From the NCBI RefSeq assembly GCF_000820705.1, contig NZ_CCXI01000063.1, positions 1 through 35,739 on the forward strand: a stretch of DNA of 35,739 nucleotides, given 5' to 3'. Of this stretch, positions 9,350 through 19,341 are shown in pieces. Under the pieces are notes generated by a model that ran no database searches, was not told the origin of the DNA, and worked only from the letters and a program-made list of their open reading frames with translations. Positions within the stretch are counted from its first letter, which is position 1, and each line of letters opens with the position of its first letter. Both the position numbers and the translations under genes were made by a program. The stretch is from Clostridium polynesiense. GTDB taxonomy: Bacteria > Bacillota > Clostridia > Clostridiales > Clostridiaceae.

Positions 9350-9384
9350 TTAAAAATGTTTATTAGAAGTAAAGGAGGTTTAAA

Positions 9385-9846
9385 ATGAAATTAGAAAGTT
9401 TAATCAAAGATATAGAAAATTTAATTAAACCCGCTATAGAGCAGATGAATTACGAATTATATCATGTTGAATACGTAAAAGAAAACAGTGAATATTACCT
9501 TAGAATATATATTGATTCTCCTTCCGGGATATCTCTTCAGGATTGTGAGAAAGTAAGCAGAACTGTAAGCGATATAATGGATGAAGCGGATCCCATTAAA
9601 GAACATTACTATCTTGAAATTTCATCTCCTGGTATCAACAGATATCTATATACTGTTAAGCATTATGAAGACAATATTTCTAAAAAGGTTAAGGTTAAAA
9701 CCTCGGCTCCTGTTATGTCAAAAAAGACCTTAGAAGGTATTTTAAAATCTTTCAATGAAAATGAATTGATAATAGAAAAAGATAATGATGAAATAATAAT
9801 TCCTAGAGATAAAATTAAATCAATAAATGTGGAAGAGGATTTTTAA
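9385..9846 (+). CDS. rimP: Ribosome maturation factor RimP
   Basis: Assembly factor for the 30S subunit that aids S12 incorporation (153 aa). The alpha/beta N-terminal domain carries the YLRIYIDSPSGISLQDCEKVSR stretch in pieces (38-59) and YLEISSPGINRYL (76-88), both family hallmarks. The C-terminal SH3-like domain follows. AAAGGAGG precedes the ATG. It is first gene of a conserved run with nusA, rnpM, ylxQ, infB and rbfA, all concerned with transcription elongation and ribosome assembly. Confidence 0.95.
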   Translation: MKLESLIKDIENLIKPAIEQMNYELYHVEYVKENSEYYLRIYIDSPSGISLQDCEKVSRTVSDIMDEADPIKEHYYLEISSPGINRYLYTVKHYEDNISKKVKVKTSAPVMSKKTLEGILKSFNENELIIEKDNDEIIIPRDKIKSINVEEDF

Positions 9847-9864
9847 TGAGGAGGCTTTTGAAAA

Positions 9865-10914
9865 ATGAATGAGGAATTTATAGGTGCATTGAAGGAAATT
9901 GTTAAAGAAAAAGGAATCAGCGAAGATTTATTATTTACTACCATTGAAGATGCACTTGTAGCAGCATACAAAAAAAACTACGCAAATACAAGTAGTGCTG
10001 CTCAAAATGTAAGAGTAAGCATGAACAGAGAAAATGGGGAAATCCATGTTTACGCCCAAAAAACAGTAGTGGATGACATTATTGACGATGTCACAGAAAT
10101 ATCCTTAGAAAAAGCAAAGGATATAAGCCCTAAATTTCAGCTTGGAGATATAGTAGAAATTGAGGTTACCCCAAGAGCTTTTGGCAGGGTTGCTGCCCAG
10201 CTGGCAAAGCAGGTAGTAATACAGAGGATTAAAGAAGCAGAAAGAAATATAATTTATAATGAATTTATAGAAAAGGAATTTGATATAATTCCAGGAATAG
10301 TTATCAGAAAAGATAAAGGGAATGTATTTGTTGATTTAGGAAAGGTAGAGGCAGTGCTTGGAGCAAATGAGCAAATGCCCGGTGAGGAATATAACTTTAA
10401 TGAAAGGCTGAAGCTTTATATCGTTGAGGTTAAAAATACACCTAAAGGTGCTCAGGTTGTGGTTTCAAGAACACATCCCGGCCTAGTAAAGAGGCTTTTT
10501 GAACTGGAAGTACCTGAGATATATGAAGGCATCGTGGAGATTAAGAGCATTTCAAGAGAAGCAGGCTCAAGATCCAAAATAGCTGTTCATTCCAATGATG
10601 AATCAGTAGACGCTATGGGCGCCTGCGTTGGACCTAAAGGAGTAAGGGTGCAGAATATAGTAAGTGAACTAAAAAATGAAAAAATTGACATTATTAAATG
10701 GAGCAAACTTCCTGAGGAGTATATCGCTAACGCTTTGAGCCCCGCAAAGGTTTTGGATGTCAGTATCGATGAAGAAAATAAATCGGCCAGAGTAATAGTA
10801 GATGACAGCCAATTATCCTTAGCTATAGGAAAAGAAGGTCAAAATGTAAGATTGGCAGCAAAATTAACGGGCTGGAAGATAGATATTAAAAGTAAAACTC
10901 AAATAGATGAATAA
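9865..10914 (+). CDS. nusA: Transcription termination/antitermination factor NusA
   Basis: RNA polymerase-associated elongation factor that stimulates pausing and intrinsic termination. Order of domains: N-terminal RNAP-binding domain (about 1-125), S1 domain (about 130-205), then two KH domains with VGPKGVRVQNIV from 255 and AIGKEGQNVRLAA near 320. The length is 349 aa. It lacks the acidic C-terminal repeats of E. coli NusA, as expected for Firmicutes. It lies 18 bases after rimP with GAGGAGG in the gap. The upstream leader suggests it may control its own operon. Confidence 0.97.
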   Translation: MNEEFIGALKEIVKEKGISEDLLFTTIEDALVAAYKKNYANTSSAAQNVRVSMNRENGEIHVYAQKTVVDDIIDDVTEISLEKAKDISPKFQLGDIVEIEVTPRAFGRVAAQLAKQVVIQRIKEAERNIIYNEFIEKEFDIIPGIVIRKDKGNVFVDLGKVEAVLGANEQMPGEEYNFNERLKLYIVEVKNTPKGAQVVVSRTHPGLVKRLFELEVPEIYEGIVEIKSISREAGSRSKIAVHSNDESVDAMGACVGPKGVRVQNIVSELKNEKIDIIKWSKLPEEYIANALSPAKVLDVSIDEENKSARVIVDDSQLSLAIGKEGQNVRLAAKLTGWKIDIKSKTQIDE

Positions 10915-10938
10915 CCTTTTCATAAAAGAGGTGATGTT

Positions 10939-11205
10939 ATGAAAACACGTAAGATTCCTATGAGAATGTGTAATGGATGTATGGAAATGAAACCTAAAAA
11001 GGAACTTATACGAATTGTTAAAAGTCCTGAAGGTGAGCTTTCTATAGATTTAACCGGGAAAAAACCCGGTAGAGGAGCTTACATCTGCAAAAATGTGGAA
11101 TGTCTGGATAAAGCAATTAAAACAAAAAGAATTAACAAAAATTTAGAAACATCTGTTGATGAAGAAATATACAAAAGATTAAAGGAAGAAATAATTAATG
11201 AATAA
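10939..11205 (+). CDS. rnpM: RNase P modulator RnpM (YlxR family)
   Basis: Small nucleic acid-binding protein (88 aa) of the YlxR/DUF448 family; the B. subtilis member has been reported to bind RNase P RNA and modulate its activity. RMCNGCMEMKPKKELIRIV near the N-terminus gives C11 and C14, and PGRGAYICKNVEC (43-55) gives C50 and C55; GRGAY is the family signature. Its end overlaps ylxQ by 8 bases, so translation is coupled. AGAGGTGA precedes the ATG. Identification by family is firm; the role is by homology. Confidence 0.92.
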   Translation: MKTRKIPMRMCNGCMEMKPKKELIRIVKSPEGELSIDLTGKKPGRGAYICKNVECLDKAIKTKRINKNLETSVDEEIYKRLKEEIINE

Positions 11206-11500
11206 ATTCCTGCAGTTTTTATCAATAGCAAAGAAGTCTGGAAGCATTATTGAAGGGTATAACAATTGTGAAGCAGTGTTAGGAAAGAAACATATTTCTT
11301 TGTTTCTGTTCTCCAATGAGATATCTAGTAATTCAGAAAAAAAGTTTGCTAAATATTGCGAACTAAACAGTATACCCTATATAAAAGAGTTTTCTAAATA
11401 TGAACTAGGCAGTTCTTTAGGACGCACAGAAATAAATATAGTTTGTGTAACAGATAAAAATATTGGGAACAAGCTTTTAACCATTTTTAGGAATGGTTAA
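11198..11500 (+). CDS. ylxQ: YlxQ, L7Ae-family RNA-binding protein
   Basis: A 100-aa protein of the L7Ae/L30e/Gadd45 family, whose members bind kink-turn RNA. The N-terminus (LSIAKKSGSIIEGYNNCEAVL) and the EFSKYELGSSLGR stretch fit the YlxQ group, which lies between ylxR and infB in Firmicutes. It begins inside rnpM and ends 36 bases before the chosen start of infB. The specific RNA target is not known. Confidence 0.88.
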   Translation: MNKFLQFLSIAKKSGSIIEGYNNCEAVLGKKHISLFLFSNEISSNSEKKFAKYCELNSIPYIKEFSKYELGSSLGRTEINIVCVTDKNIGNKLLTIFRNG

Positions 11501-11536
11501 TCAACAAAAACAAAATACTAATCGGGGGTGAATGAC

Positions 11537-13612
11537 TTGTCAAAAATAAGAGTATACGAATTGGCAAAAGAGCTTGGAATATCAAGTAAAGATTTAATAA
11601 CGATGCTTATGGATGAATTCAATATAGAAGTTAAAAACCATATGAGCGTCATAGAAAATGAAGATGCAGAGCTGATTAAGGAACTTCTAAATGACAAAGG
11701 TACTGCAAATGTTAATGGTGAAGACCAAAAAACTATTGTAGATGAATATGAAGATATGCTTGCTGAAGAAGTGAATAAGACATTTAAAAAGAACAAAAAA
11801 TATAAGAAGAATGACTTTAAAGACAGTAATGAAGATGACGAAAATGATTCAGAGGATTCTTCCTTCATTGAAATTGGAGAAACCATCACTGTTAAAGAAC
11901 TTTCAGAAAAACTAAAAAAGCCAACTACCGAAGTTATTAAAGCTTTAATTTTTACTGGGGTAATGGCTGCAATTAATCAGGAAATAGACTTTCATACAGC
12001 AGAAAAAGTTGCTGAAAAATTTGATGTTGTCATAAAGAAGAAAGAAGAGTCTGCAGGACAACTAGAAGCTGATACTGAAATGTATGATGATGATGACAGT
12101 GAAAAAAGACCTCCTATCGTTACCGTTATGGGACACGTTGACCATGGAAAAACTTCTCTTTTAGATGCTATAAGAAAGGCTAAGGTCACAGCAACCGAAG
12201 CAGGTGGTATTACACAGCATATAGGTGCATATACAGTTAATATAAACAATGAAAAGATAACCTTCTTAGATACTCCCGGACACGAAGCTTTTACTTCCAT
12301 GAGAGCAAGGGGAGCCCAGGTTACTGACGTAGTAATATTAGTTGTAGCAGCAGATGACGGAATAATGCCACAAACTGAGGAAGCTATAAATCACTGTAAG
12401 GCTGCTAATGTACCTATGGTAGTAGCTATCAACAAAATGGATAGACCTGGAGCCAATCCAGATAGGGTTAAACAAGAGTTAACAGAATTCGGTCTTGTAT
12501 CTGAGGATTGGGGAGGAGATACTATCTGCGTCCCAGTATCCGCTAAAACCCAAGAAGGAATTGATACTTTATTAGAAATGGTATTACTGACTTCTGAAAT
12601 TCAAGAGCTAAAAGCTAATTCATCAAGAAATGCAAGAGGTACAGTAATTGATGCCAAATTGGATAAAGGTCGTGGTGCTGTTGCTACCTTATTGGTTCAA
12701 AACGGTACATTAAACGTAGGAGATTCTATCCTAGTAGGAACTACCTATGGAAGAATAAGAGCTATGTTTGATGATAAGGGTAAAAAGATTAAATCTGCTG
12801 GCCCTTCAATTCCTGCTGAAATTTTAGGTCTTTCAGAAGTTCCTTCAGCTGGAGACAGATTTTATGTTGTAAAAGATGAAAAGACAGCTAGAGAAATGGC
12901 TCAAACAAGAAAAGATAAAATAAAGGACGAAAACCTTCATTCTTCTAACAGAGTATCACTTGAAGACCTTTATAATCAGATAAAAGAAGGTAAGGTTAAG
13001 GAACTTGCATTAATAGTTAAAGCTGATGTACAGGGGTCTGTAGAAGCAATCAGACAATCCCTTGAAAAATTATCTACAGAAGATGTAAAGGTAAGAGTTA
13101 TTCACGGTGCAGTAGGAGCTATAACAGAAACGGATGTTACTTTAGCAACAGCATCAAATGCGATAATAATCGGTTTTAATGTTAGACCTGATGGAAATGC
13201 AACAAGTTTAGCAGAAAAAGAGAATGTAGATATAAAAACTTATAGAATAATATATGATGCTTTAGAGGATGTTAAGTCAGCTATGATCGGTATGCTGGAA
13301 CCTGACTACAAAGAAGTAGTATTAGGACGTGCGGAAGTTAGGCAGACATATAAGCTTTCCAGCGTTGGAACTATTGCCGGATGTTATGTACTTGATGGAA
13401 AAATCACTAGAAACAGCGATGTAAGAATTATCAGGAACGGAATAGTAATCTTCGATGCAAAATTAGCATCCCTAAAGAGATTTAAAGACGATGTTAAAGA
13501 AGTAGCCTCTGGTTATGAATGCGGATTAAGTATCGAGAAATTTAATGACATAAAAGAAAGCGATATAGTAGAAGCATATACAATTGAAGAGGTTAAGAGA
13601 AATCAGCTATAA
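11537..13612 (+). CDS. infB: Translation initiation factor IF-2
   Basis: GTPase that brings fMet-tRNA to the 30S subunit and drives subunit joining (691 aa from TTG 11537). There are two IF2-N modules (about 1-50 and 115-165) joined by a charged linker rich in Lys, Asp and Glu. The GTPase domain has GHVDHGKT (199-206), DTPGHEAF and NKMD, followed by the beta-barrel and C-terminal fMet-tRNA-binding domain. I prefer TTG 11537 ([14 protein letters not shown]) because GGGGGTGA at 11524-11531 is correctly placed; the GTG at 11528 lies inside that site. Confidence 0.95.
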   Translation: MSKIRVYELAKELGISSKDLITMLMDEFNIEVKNHMSVIENEDAELIKELLNDKGTANVNGEDQKTIVDEYEDMLAEEVNKTFKKNKKYKKNDFKDSNEDDENDSEDSSFIEIGETITVKELSEKLKKPTTEVIKALIFTGVMAAINQEIDFHTAEKVAEKFDVVIKKKEESAGQLEADTEMYDDDDSEKRPPIVTVMGHVDHGKTSLLDAIRKAKVTATEAGGITQHIGAYTVNINNEKITFLDTPGHEAFTSMRARGAQVTDVVILVVAADDGIMPQTEEAINHCKAANVPMVVAINKMDRPGANPDRVKQELTEFGLVSEDWGGDTICVPVSAKTQEGIDTLLEMVLLTSEIQELKANSSRNARGTVIDAKLDKGRGAVATLLVQNGTLNVGDSILVGTTYGRIRAMFDDKGKKIKSAGPSIPAEILGLSEVPSAGDRFYVVKDEKTAREMAQTRKDKIKDENLHSSNRVSLEDLYNQIKEGKVKELALIVKADVQGSVEAIRQSLEKLSTEDVKVRVIHGAVGAITETDVTLATASNAIIIGFNVRPDGNATSLAEKENVDIKTYRIIYDALEDVKSAMIGMLEPDYKEVVLGRAEVRQTYKLSSVGTIAGCYVLDGKITRNSDVRIIRNGIVIFDAKLASLKRFKDDVKEVASGYECGLSIEKFNDIKESDIVEAYTIEEVKRNQL

Positions 13613-13625
13613 AGAGGTGATTTAT

Positions 13626-13997
13626 ATGGCCAACTACAGATCTGGAAGAATAAATGAAGAATTAAAGAAAGAAATAAGCAATATTATAAGAAATGATATT
13701 AAAGACCCTAGAGTTTCAGGAATGGTCAGTGTGACTAATGTTACAGCTACTAAAGACCTTCGCTATGCAAAAGTTATGCTGAGCATATTTGGAACTGAAA
13801 AGCAGAAGGAAGAAACTTTAGATGCCTTAAAGAATTCAAGCGGTTTTATTAGAAGAGAAGTAGGTCATAGAATAAAATTAAGATATACTCCAGAACTTAT
13901 CATTGAACTTGATAACTCTATTGAGCAGGGAATGCATATTAACTCTATAATTCAAAAGATTAAGGAGTCTGATGATGAGTCTGAACAAAATAGCTAA
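13626..13997 (+). CDS. rbfA: 30S ribosome-binding factor RbfA
   Basis: Single KH-fold protein needed for 16S 5'-end processing and late 30S maturation (123 aa). MANYRSGRINEELKKEIS at the N-terminus and KDPRVSGMVSVTNVTATKDL are characteristic. The start is ATG 13626, preceded by AGAGGTGA; an in-frame start at 13584 lies inside infB and adds unconserved residues. Its 3' end overlaps the start of nrnA by 26 bases. Confidence 0.95.
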   Translation: MANYRSGRINEELKKEISNIIRNDIKDPRVSGMVSVTNVTATKDLRYAKVMLSIFGTEKQKEETLDALKNSSGFIRREVGHRIKLRYTPELIIELDNSIEQGMHINSIIQKIKESDDESEQNS

Positions 13998-14930
13998 TTT
14001 AATAGAGCAGAGCACTACAATAGGTATAACTTTTCATACCTCTCCTGATGGAGACTCCTTAGGTAGTGCTCTTGCACTACTTATTGCCCTCAGAAAAATT
14101 AATAAAACTGCTTATATACTATCTAAAGAAAAAATACCAGAAGATTATTCCTATCTTCCATTAAGTCATGAAATTACAGGAGATACTTTTATTCCTGCTG
14201 AAAACACAGATATAATTATTGTAGTGGATTGCGGCAACATTGAGAGGATTAATGCAGTATTAGATAAATATAATGATAAGATCATTAATATAGACCACCA
14301 TCTTTCCAATGGTATGTATGGTTATTTAAACTATGTAGATACGAAAGCTGCAGCTGCAGCTGAAATAATTACGCTCTTATAATAAACCTAGGAGTTAATA
14401 TCTCACAAGATATGGGTGTATGTTTATATACCTCACTGCTTACTGATACAGGTGGTTTTAAATATTCAAATACCACTCCTGAAACCCATAAAATCGCTGC
14501 CGAGCTTATAAACACTAAAATTGATTTCTCTGAAATACACAGAAACATTTATGACAATAAAGATTTTAAGTTTTTAAAGCTTCAGGGTATGGTTATGGAT
14601 GAAATGCTTTTATCCTATGATAATAAAGTATGCATAATGGAAATACGTGATGAAATGTTGAAAAAGCTGGATTATATTTTGGAGGACTCCTCTGAAATAA
14701 TTTCTTATGGTTTAAAAATAAAGGGTGTGGAAGCTGCGGTACTCTTTAAAGAAACTCCATCAGGTATAAAGATAAGCTTCAGATCCAAAGATAAAGCTGA
14801 TGTTAGAAAAGTTGCAGAAATGTTTTCTGGAGGCGGACACAAAAAAGCATCAGGAGCCTTTATAGAAAATGTTTCTCTAGAGGATGCAAAGAATAAGGTT
14901 TTACCTTTACTAAAGGAAGAGGTAATATGA
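13972..14930 (+). CDS. nrnA: DHH/DHHA1 phosphoesterase, NrnA-type (frameshifted)
   Basis: Bifunctional oligoribonuclease and pAp phosphatase (NrnA family). Frame 1 from 13972 carries SPDGDSLG, VVDCGN and NIDHHLSN (metal-binding DHH domain) and stops at 14382. The rest, starting within about 14376-14384, is one frame over and carries DTGGF and the DHHA1 motif GGGHKKASGAF, ending at 14930. One missing base near CTCTT-ATAATA restores a continuous reading (EIITL, one unknown residue, IINLGVNIS) of about 319 aa, the normal family length. Start context is AAGGAG at 13963; ATG 13975 is equally possible. The stop overlaps the truB start (ATGA). Sequence error is likelier than decay. Confidence 0.88.
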
Positions 14931-15808
14931 TAAACGGTATAATAAATGTAAATAAGCCAGAAGGAATAACTTCTTTTGACGTAGTTAGAACAATAAAAAG
15001 ACTATGCGAAAAAAAAGAAAAAGTAGGTCATGCCGGAACTCTGGACCCTCTGGCTACAGGTGTTCTTCCTGTATGCATAGGAAAAGCTACTAAGATAATA
15101 GATTATGTTATGAATGAAACAAAAATTTATAAGGCAGTTTTAAAGCTGGGAGTTAATACCGATACCTACGATAAAGAAGGGTCAGTTGTCTTAACCCGCA
15201 GCACTGAAGAGATAACAAAAGAAGGTCTGATAAAGTCTCTAAAAGCTTTTATTGGCGAAGTTTCTCAGGTTCCGCCCATGTACTCAGCATTAAAGGTAAA
15301 CGGCACCAGATTATATGAATTAGCTCGTAAAGGAATAGAAGTAGAAAGGCAGCCTAGAAAAGTACATATATACTCTATAGACATATTATCGTTCAACCTG
15401 CCTTATGCAGAAATACTTGTACATTGCTCAAAAGGAACCTACATTCGCAGCCTGTGTTATGATATCGGTGAGGCTTTAAACTGTGGAGCGGCTATGTGGG
15501 AATTAGAGAGAAGGAAAAATGGCATCTTTGATATAAACAGTTCAATAAAGCTAGAGGAGCTAAATTCAGATAATATCACTGAAAATTTAGTTTCATTAGA
15601 GGAAGCATTGATAAAATACCCCAAAATATACTTAGATGATTACTTTCAAAAATTATTTATTAACGGAGTAGCTATACAGGATAAAAGGTTAATAAATACT
15701 ATACCTGACTCTAATCAGGTATATGCAGTATATTCAAAAGACGATGCTTTAATAGGTCTAGGTAAGAAGAATAATAATTCTTTTAAGATAGAAAAGCTGT
15801 TAATATAG
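14927..15808 (+). CDS. truB: tRNA pseudouridine(55) synthase TruB
   Basis: Makes pseudouridine 55 in the T-loop of tRNAs. GHAGTLDPLATGVLPVC contains catalytic Asp40. The N-terminal motif NVNKPEGITSFDVV and the KGTYIRSLCYDIGE stretch are also typical, and a C-terminal PUA-like part follows to 293 aa. Its ATG overlaps the nrnA stop by 4 bases, implying translational coupling, and ribF follows after 10 bases. Confidence 0.96.
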   Translation: MINGIINVNKPEGITSFDVVRTIKRLCEKKEKVGHAGTLDPLATGVLPVCIGKATKIIDYVMNETKIYKAVLKLGVNTDTYDKEGSVVLTRSTEEITKEGLIKSLKAFIGEVSQVPPMYSALKVNGTRLYELARKGIEVERQPRKVHIYSIDILSFNLPYAEILVHCSKGTYIRSLCYDIGEALNCGAAMWELERRKNGIFDINSSIKLEELNSDNITENLVSLEEALIKYPKIYLDDYFQKLFINGVAIQDKRLINTIPDSNQVYAVYSKDDALIGLGKKNNNSFKIEKLLI

Positions 15809-15818
15809 AGGTAAATTT

Positions 15819-16757
15819 ATGTTAATTATAGATGAATATTTCAATAAAAAAATAGAAAAAAATACTTATATAGCCCTTGGAAGCTTTGACGGTCTCCATT
15901 TAGGCCATATGTCACTTATAAACAAATCTATTGAGCTGGCTAAAGAAAATAAAGGATACAGCATGGTTTATACTTTTAAAAACCATCCGAAAACTGTAGT
16001 TAAAGGAGCTACACCTCCTAAATTACTAACTAGTAATGAGTATAAACTTAAACTACTGGAGAACTCTGGAGTTGATGTTGCATGTTTAGTTACCTTCGAT
16101 GAAGAATACATGAAAATTACTGCAGAGGAATTTATAAAGCTTTTAATTAAAACTTATAATGCAAAGGGATTCGTTGTTGGTTTTAATTACAAGTTTGGTT
16201 ATAGAAACACCGGAGATGTAGAACTTTTAAGAAAACTTCAAAATAAATATGGATATGATTTAGTAATAATGGATCCTTTAAAATATAATGATGAAATTGT
16301 AAGCAGCTCTGTAATCAGAAAAGAAATAAGTACAGGAAATATAGAAAAGGCCTCCCTGCTCCTTAATAGGCCATATTGTTTGATAAATACAGTTATTGAA
16401 GGAAAAAAGCTTGGTAGAAAAATTGGTTACCCTACAGCTAATCTTAAGGTGGATAATAAATATGTTATTCCTGCAGTAGGAGTTTACTATACTAATATCC
16501 AGATAGATAATGTAGTATATAAAGGTATAACAAGTGTAGGAACCAATCCCACAGTTGAAGGAAAAGATTTTTCTATAGAAACATACATATTAGACTATAA
16601 TGAAGACATATACGGCAGGGAAGTTTATTTATATTTTATTAAACGTATAAGAGATGAGTCTAAATTTAACAGCCTTGATGAATTGGTATCCAGGATAGAT
16701 TTGGACAGAAAATTTGCCGAGGAAGAGAAATTACATGCGGTATTCTTGAAAAAATAA
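15819..16757 (+). CDS. ribF: Bifunctional riboflavin kinase/FAD synthetase
   Basis: Converts riboflavin to FMN and then FAD (312 aa). The N-terminal FMN adenylyltransferase domain has the nucleotidyltransferase motif GSFDGLHLGH (21-30) and SSSVIRKEISTG. The C-terminal riboflavin kinase domain has GRKIGYPTANL and the VGTNPTVEG stretch. AGAGGTAA precedes the ATG. The position between truB and rpsO is conserved from B. subtilis (ribC) to clostridia. Confidence 0.96.
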   Translation: MLIIDEYFNKKIEKNTYIALGSFDGLHLGHMSLINKSIELAKENKGYSMVYTFKNHPKTVVKGATPPKLLTSNEYKLKLLENSGVDVACLVTFDEEYMKITAEEFIKLLIKTYNAKGFVVGFNYKFGYRNTGDVELLRKLQNKYGYDLVIMDPLKYNDEIVSSSVIRKEISTGNIEKASLLLNRPYCLINTVIEGKKLGRKIGYPTANLKVDNKYVIPAVGVYYTNIQIDNVVYKGITSVGTNPTVEGKDFSIETYILDYNEDIYGREVYLYFIKRIRDESKFNSLDELVSRIDLDRKFAEEEKLHAVFLKK

Positions 16758-16786
16758 TTTACATTTAATTTTTTCTTTGTTATAAT
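16758..16786 (+). promoter_or_regulatory. Sigma-A promoter of rpsO
   Basis: TTTACA at 16758-16763 and TATAAT at 16781-16786 with a 17-base spacer, directly after the ribF stop. The predicted start near 16793 gives rpsO its own leader of about 80 bases. Confidence 0.75.
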
Positions 16787-16792
16787 AACCGT

Positions 16793-16872
16793 TGAGAACC
16801 ATGTTCTAAGTTTTTAGATTTGCCTATCTTTTTACTTGGAAAATGGGGATAAATTTTGGAGGTGTTATTTTA
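16793..16872 (+). promoter_or_regulatory. Possible S15 autoregulatory leader
   Basis: The leader contains a short hairpin AGAAC-CAT-GTTCT near its 5' end and a second AAGT...ACTT element enclosing AGAT...ATCT, then the AGGTG-type ribosome binding site. S15 is known to repress its own mRNA through structured leaders in several bacteria. I cannot assign this leader to a described class. Confidence 0.35.
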
Positions 16873-17136
16873 ATGGAAAAGGCAAGAAAACAAGAATTAA
16901 TGGAAAAGTTCGCAAGACATGAAGGAGATACAGGTTCACCTGAAGTGCAGATAGCTCTTTTAACTGAAAGAATAAACAGCTTAACTGAGCATTTAAAGGT
17001 TCATAAAAAAGACCATCACTCAAGAAGAGGTCTTTTAATGATGGTTGGTCAAAGAAGAGGATTATTAAACTATCTTCAAGGAAAAGATATTGAAAGATAT
17101 CGTGCTATCATAGAAAAGCTAGGTTTAAGAAGATAA
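16873..17136 (+). CDS. rpsO: 30S ribosomal protein S15
   Basis: Primary 16S-binding protein of the 30S platform (87 aa). Four-helix protein with [19 protein letters not shown] (16-34), the rRNA-contacting DHHSRRGLL (47-55) and the RRGLLNYL stretch. ATG 16873 is chosen from GGAGGTG at 16859-16865; the upstream in-frame ATG at 16843 lies before that site. It has its own promoter and terminator, and pnp follows, as in most bacteria. Confidence 0.97.
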   Translation: MEKARKQELMEKFARHEGDTGSPEVQIALLTERINSLTEHLKVHKKDHHSRRGLLMMVGQRRGLLNYLQGKDIERYRAIIEKLGLRR

Positions 17137-17137
17137 T

Positions 17138-17168
17138 AATAGAGCGGTTGTACCGCTCTATTATTTTA
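17138..17168 (+). terminator. Intrinsic terminator after rpsO
   Basis: Arms 17140-17148 and 17152-17160 with loop TGT, extendable by A-T pairs, followed by TTATTTT. Confidence 0.85.
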
Positions 17169-17232
17169 AAAAATTTATAAATATGAAATAAATGCTAATA
17201 ATATTATCAATAGTTTTGAAAGGAGGTATATT

Positions 17233-19341
17233 ATGTACCATTCACATGAAATGATTGTAGCTGGAAGAAAGCTAAAGGTTGAATATGGAAAAATCGGAAT
17301 GCTCTCCAATGCTGCAATTATGATGAGTTACGGTGATACCGTTATAATTACTAATGTAAATGCCTCAGAATCTCCCAGAGAAGGTATAGACTTTTTCCCT
17401 TTAAGCGTTGAATATGAAGAAAGACTATATGCAGTAGGTAAAATACCTGGAGGCTTTATCAAGAGAGAAGGGAAACCTTCGGAAAAAGCTATACTCCACG
17501 GAAGAGCTGTAGATAGACCTATTAGGCCTCTATTCCCAAAAGGTTATAGAAATGATGTCCAGGTGGTTTGCACTGTTGTTTCCGTAGAAAAGGATAACCT
17601 ACCTGAAATTTTAGCTATTAATGCAGCTTCAACAGCTCTATCCATTTCAAGTATTCCTTTTAACGGACCTGTAGGAGCAGTGTCAATTGGGCTTATAGAC
17701 GGAAACTTTGTTGTTAATCCTACAACTAAAGAAAGGGAATTAAGTTCTTTAGCTTTAACGGTAGTTGCTACCAAAGAAAAGGTTATGATGATTGAAGCGG
17801 GAGCTGATGAAATAGCGGAAGACGTAATGTACGATGCTATAATGTTTGGATTTGAAGAATGTAAAAAAATTGTTGCATTCCAGGAAGAATGTATGAAAAT
17901 GTTTGGAAAAGAAAAGATAATTCCTGATCTTCATACAGTTCCAGAAGCTCTTGAAAAGGAAGTAAAAGACTTCGGTTATCAAATGATAAAATCCGCTATG
18001 TACATTATAGATAAGGATGAAAGAAATGCTGCCATTGATGAGGTTAAGAATAAAATCAATGAAGAATTTGAAGAAAAATATCCAGATAATATGGCAGACA
18101 TAAATGATGTGATATACAGATCACAAAAAGAATTAGTAAGGAATATGATACTTACCGACAAAAGAAGACCAGATGGAAGAAGCTTTGATGAAATAAGACC
18201 TATTGGCTGTGAAGTATCCTTGCTTCCAAGAACTCATGGTACTGGTTTATTTACAAGAGGTTTAACCCAAGTTCTTACTGTAGCTACTTTAGGAGCTATT
18301 GGAGACGTACAGATACTAGATGGTATAGGAGAAGAAGAATTTAAGAGATATATGCACCACTACAATTTCCCTTCCTACAGCGTAGGTGAAGTTAGACCTC
18401 TAAGAGGTCCTGGAAGAAGAGAAATAGGCCATGGAGCCCTTGCAGAAAGAGCTTTAGAGCCTTTAATACCTTCTGAAGAAGAATTCCCTTATACTATTAG
18501 ATTAGTATCTGAGGTTTTAAGTTCAAATGGTTCAACTTCTCAGGCCAGCGTATGCGGAAGCACTTTGGCTCTATTAGATGCCGGTGTTCCAATAAAAAGA
18601 CCTGCTGCAGGTATTGCAATGGGACTCGTTACCAGTGAGGATTTCTCACAAGAGGAAGTTTTAACTGATATACAGGGTATAGAGGACTTCTTTGGAGATA
18701 TGGATTTCAAAGTAGCTGGTACAGTAGAAGGAATAACTTCCATACAAGTAGATACAAAATTAGAAGGTTTATCTAATAATGTTATAAGGAAAGCTATCAA
18801 TGATGCAAGAAAAGCAAGATTATATATTATTGATAAAATAAATGAATGTATAAGCGCCCCTAGAGAAGAGGTTTCACCTTATGCACCAAAAACCTATACT
18901 ATGCTTATAGATCCTGAAAAAATTAGAGATGTTATAGGTGCAGGCGGAAAAACCATTAACAAGATAATCTCTGAAACTGGTGTAAAAATTGATATTAAAG
19001 AGGATGGAAGAGTATTTGTAACTTCTGATGATATCGTAGGAGTAAAACAGGCTCTTAAGATAATCGAAGGATTAACAAAAGAAGTTAAAGCTGGAGAAAT
19101 CTATTTAGGTAAAGTAACTAAAATTGCAACCTTTGGAGCATTTGTAGAAATTCTACCTAATAAAGAAGGCTTAGTACATATTTCTAAGCTTGATGTTGCC
19201 AGAGTAAATAAAGTAGAGGATATCGTTTCTGTAGGTGATGAAATATTAGTAAAGGTTACAGAAATAGATAATCAGGGCAGAATCAATCTATCCAGAAAAG
19301 ATGCGATAAAAGAATCAGAAGAAAACAACGACGAAGAATAG
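17233..19341 (+). CDS. pnp: Polyribonucleotide nucleotidyltransferase (PNPase)
   Basis: Phosphorolytic 3'-5' exoribonuclease of mRNA decay and a degradosome component (702 aa). Two RNase PH domains frame an all-alpha linker; [13 protein letters not shown] lies in the first, and the second has [19 protein letters not shown] with [17 protein letters not shown]. The KH domain has [12 protein letters not shown] near 567 and the S1 domain begins near 621 ([17 protein letters not shown]). AAAGGAGG precedes the ATG. RNase Y is encoded at 28752, so both main mRNA decay enzymes are in this window. Confidence 0.97.
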   Translation: MYHSHEMIVAGRKLKVEYGKIGMLSNAAIMMSYGDTVIITNVNASESPREGIDFFPLSVEYEERLYAVGKIPGGFIKREGKPSEKAILHGRAVDRPIRPLFPKGYRNDVQVVCTVVSVEKDNLPEILAINAASTALSISSIPFNGPVGAVSIGLIDGNFVVNPTTKERELSSLALTVVATKEKVMMIEAGADEIAEDVMYDAIMFGFEECKKIVAFQEECMKMFGKEKIIPDLHTVPEALEKEVKDFGYQMIKSAMYIIDKDERNAAIDEVKNKINEEFEEKYPDNMADINDVIYRSQKELVRNMILTDKRRPDGRSFDEIRPIGCEVSLLPRTHGTGLFTRGLTQVLTVATLGAIGDVQILDGIGEEEFKRYMHHYNFPSYSVGEVRPLRGPGRREIGHGALAERALEPLIPSEEEFPYTIRLVSEVLSSNGSTSQASVCGSTLALLDAGVPIKRPAAGIAMGLVTSEDFSQEEVLTDIQGIEDFFGDMDFKVAGTVEGITSIQVDTKLEGLSNNVIRKAINDARKARLYIIDKINECISAPREEVSPYAPKTYTMLIDPEKIRDVIGAGGKTINKIISETGVKIDIKEDGRVFVTSDDIVGVKQALKIIEGLTKEVKAGEIYLGKVTKIATFGAFVEILPNKEGLVHISKLDVARVNKVEDIVSVGDEILVKVTEIDNQGRINLSRKDAIKESEENNDEE

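Noticed and set aside
11518-11889. 123-codon open frame on the - strand opposite infB
   Set aside because: It is antisense to the charged linker of IF2; its Ser/Phe-rich product mirrors Lys/Glu codons, and no ribosome binding site or family match is seen. The same applies to other - strand frames opposite rpsB, tsf, ftsK and purB.
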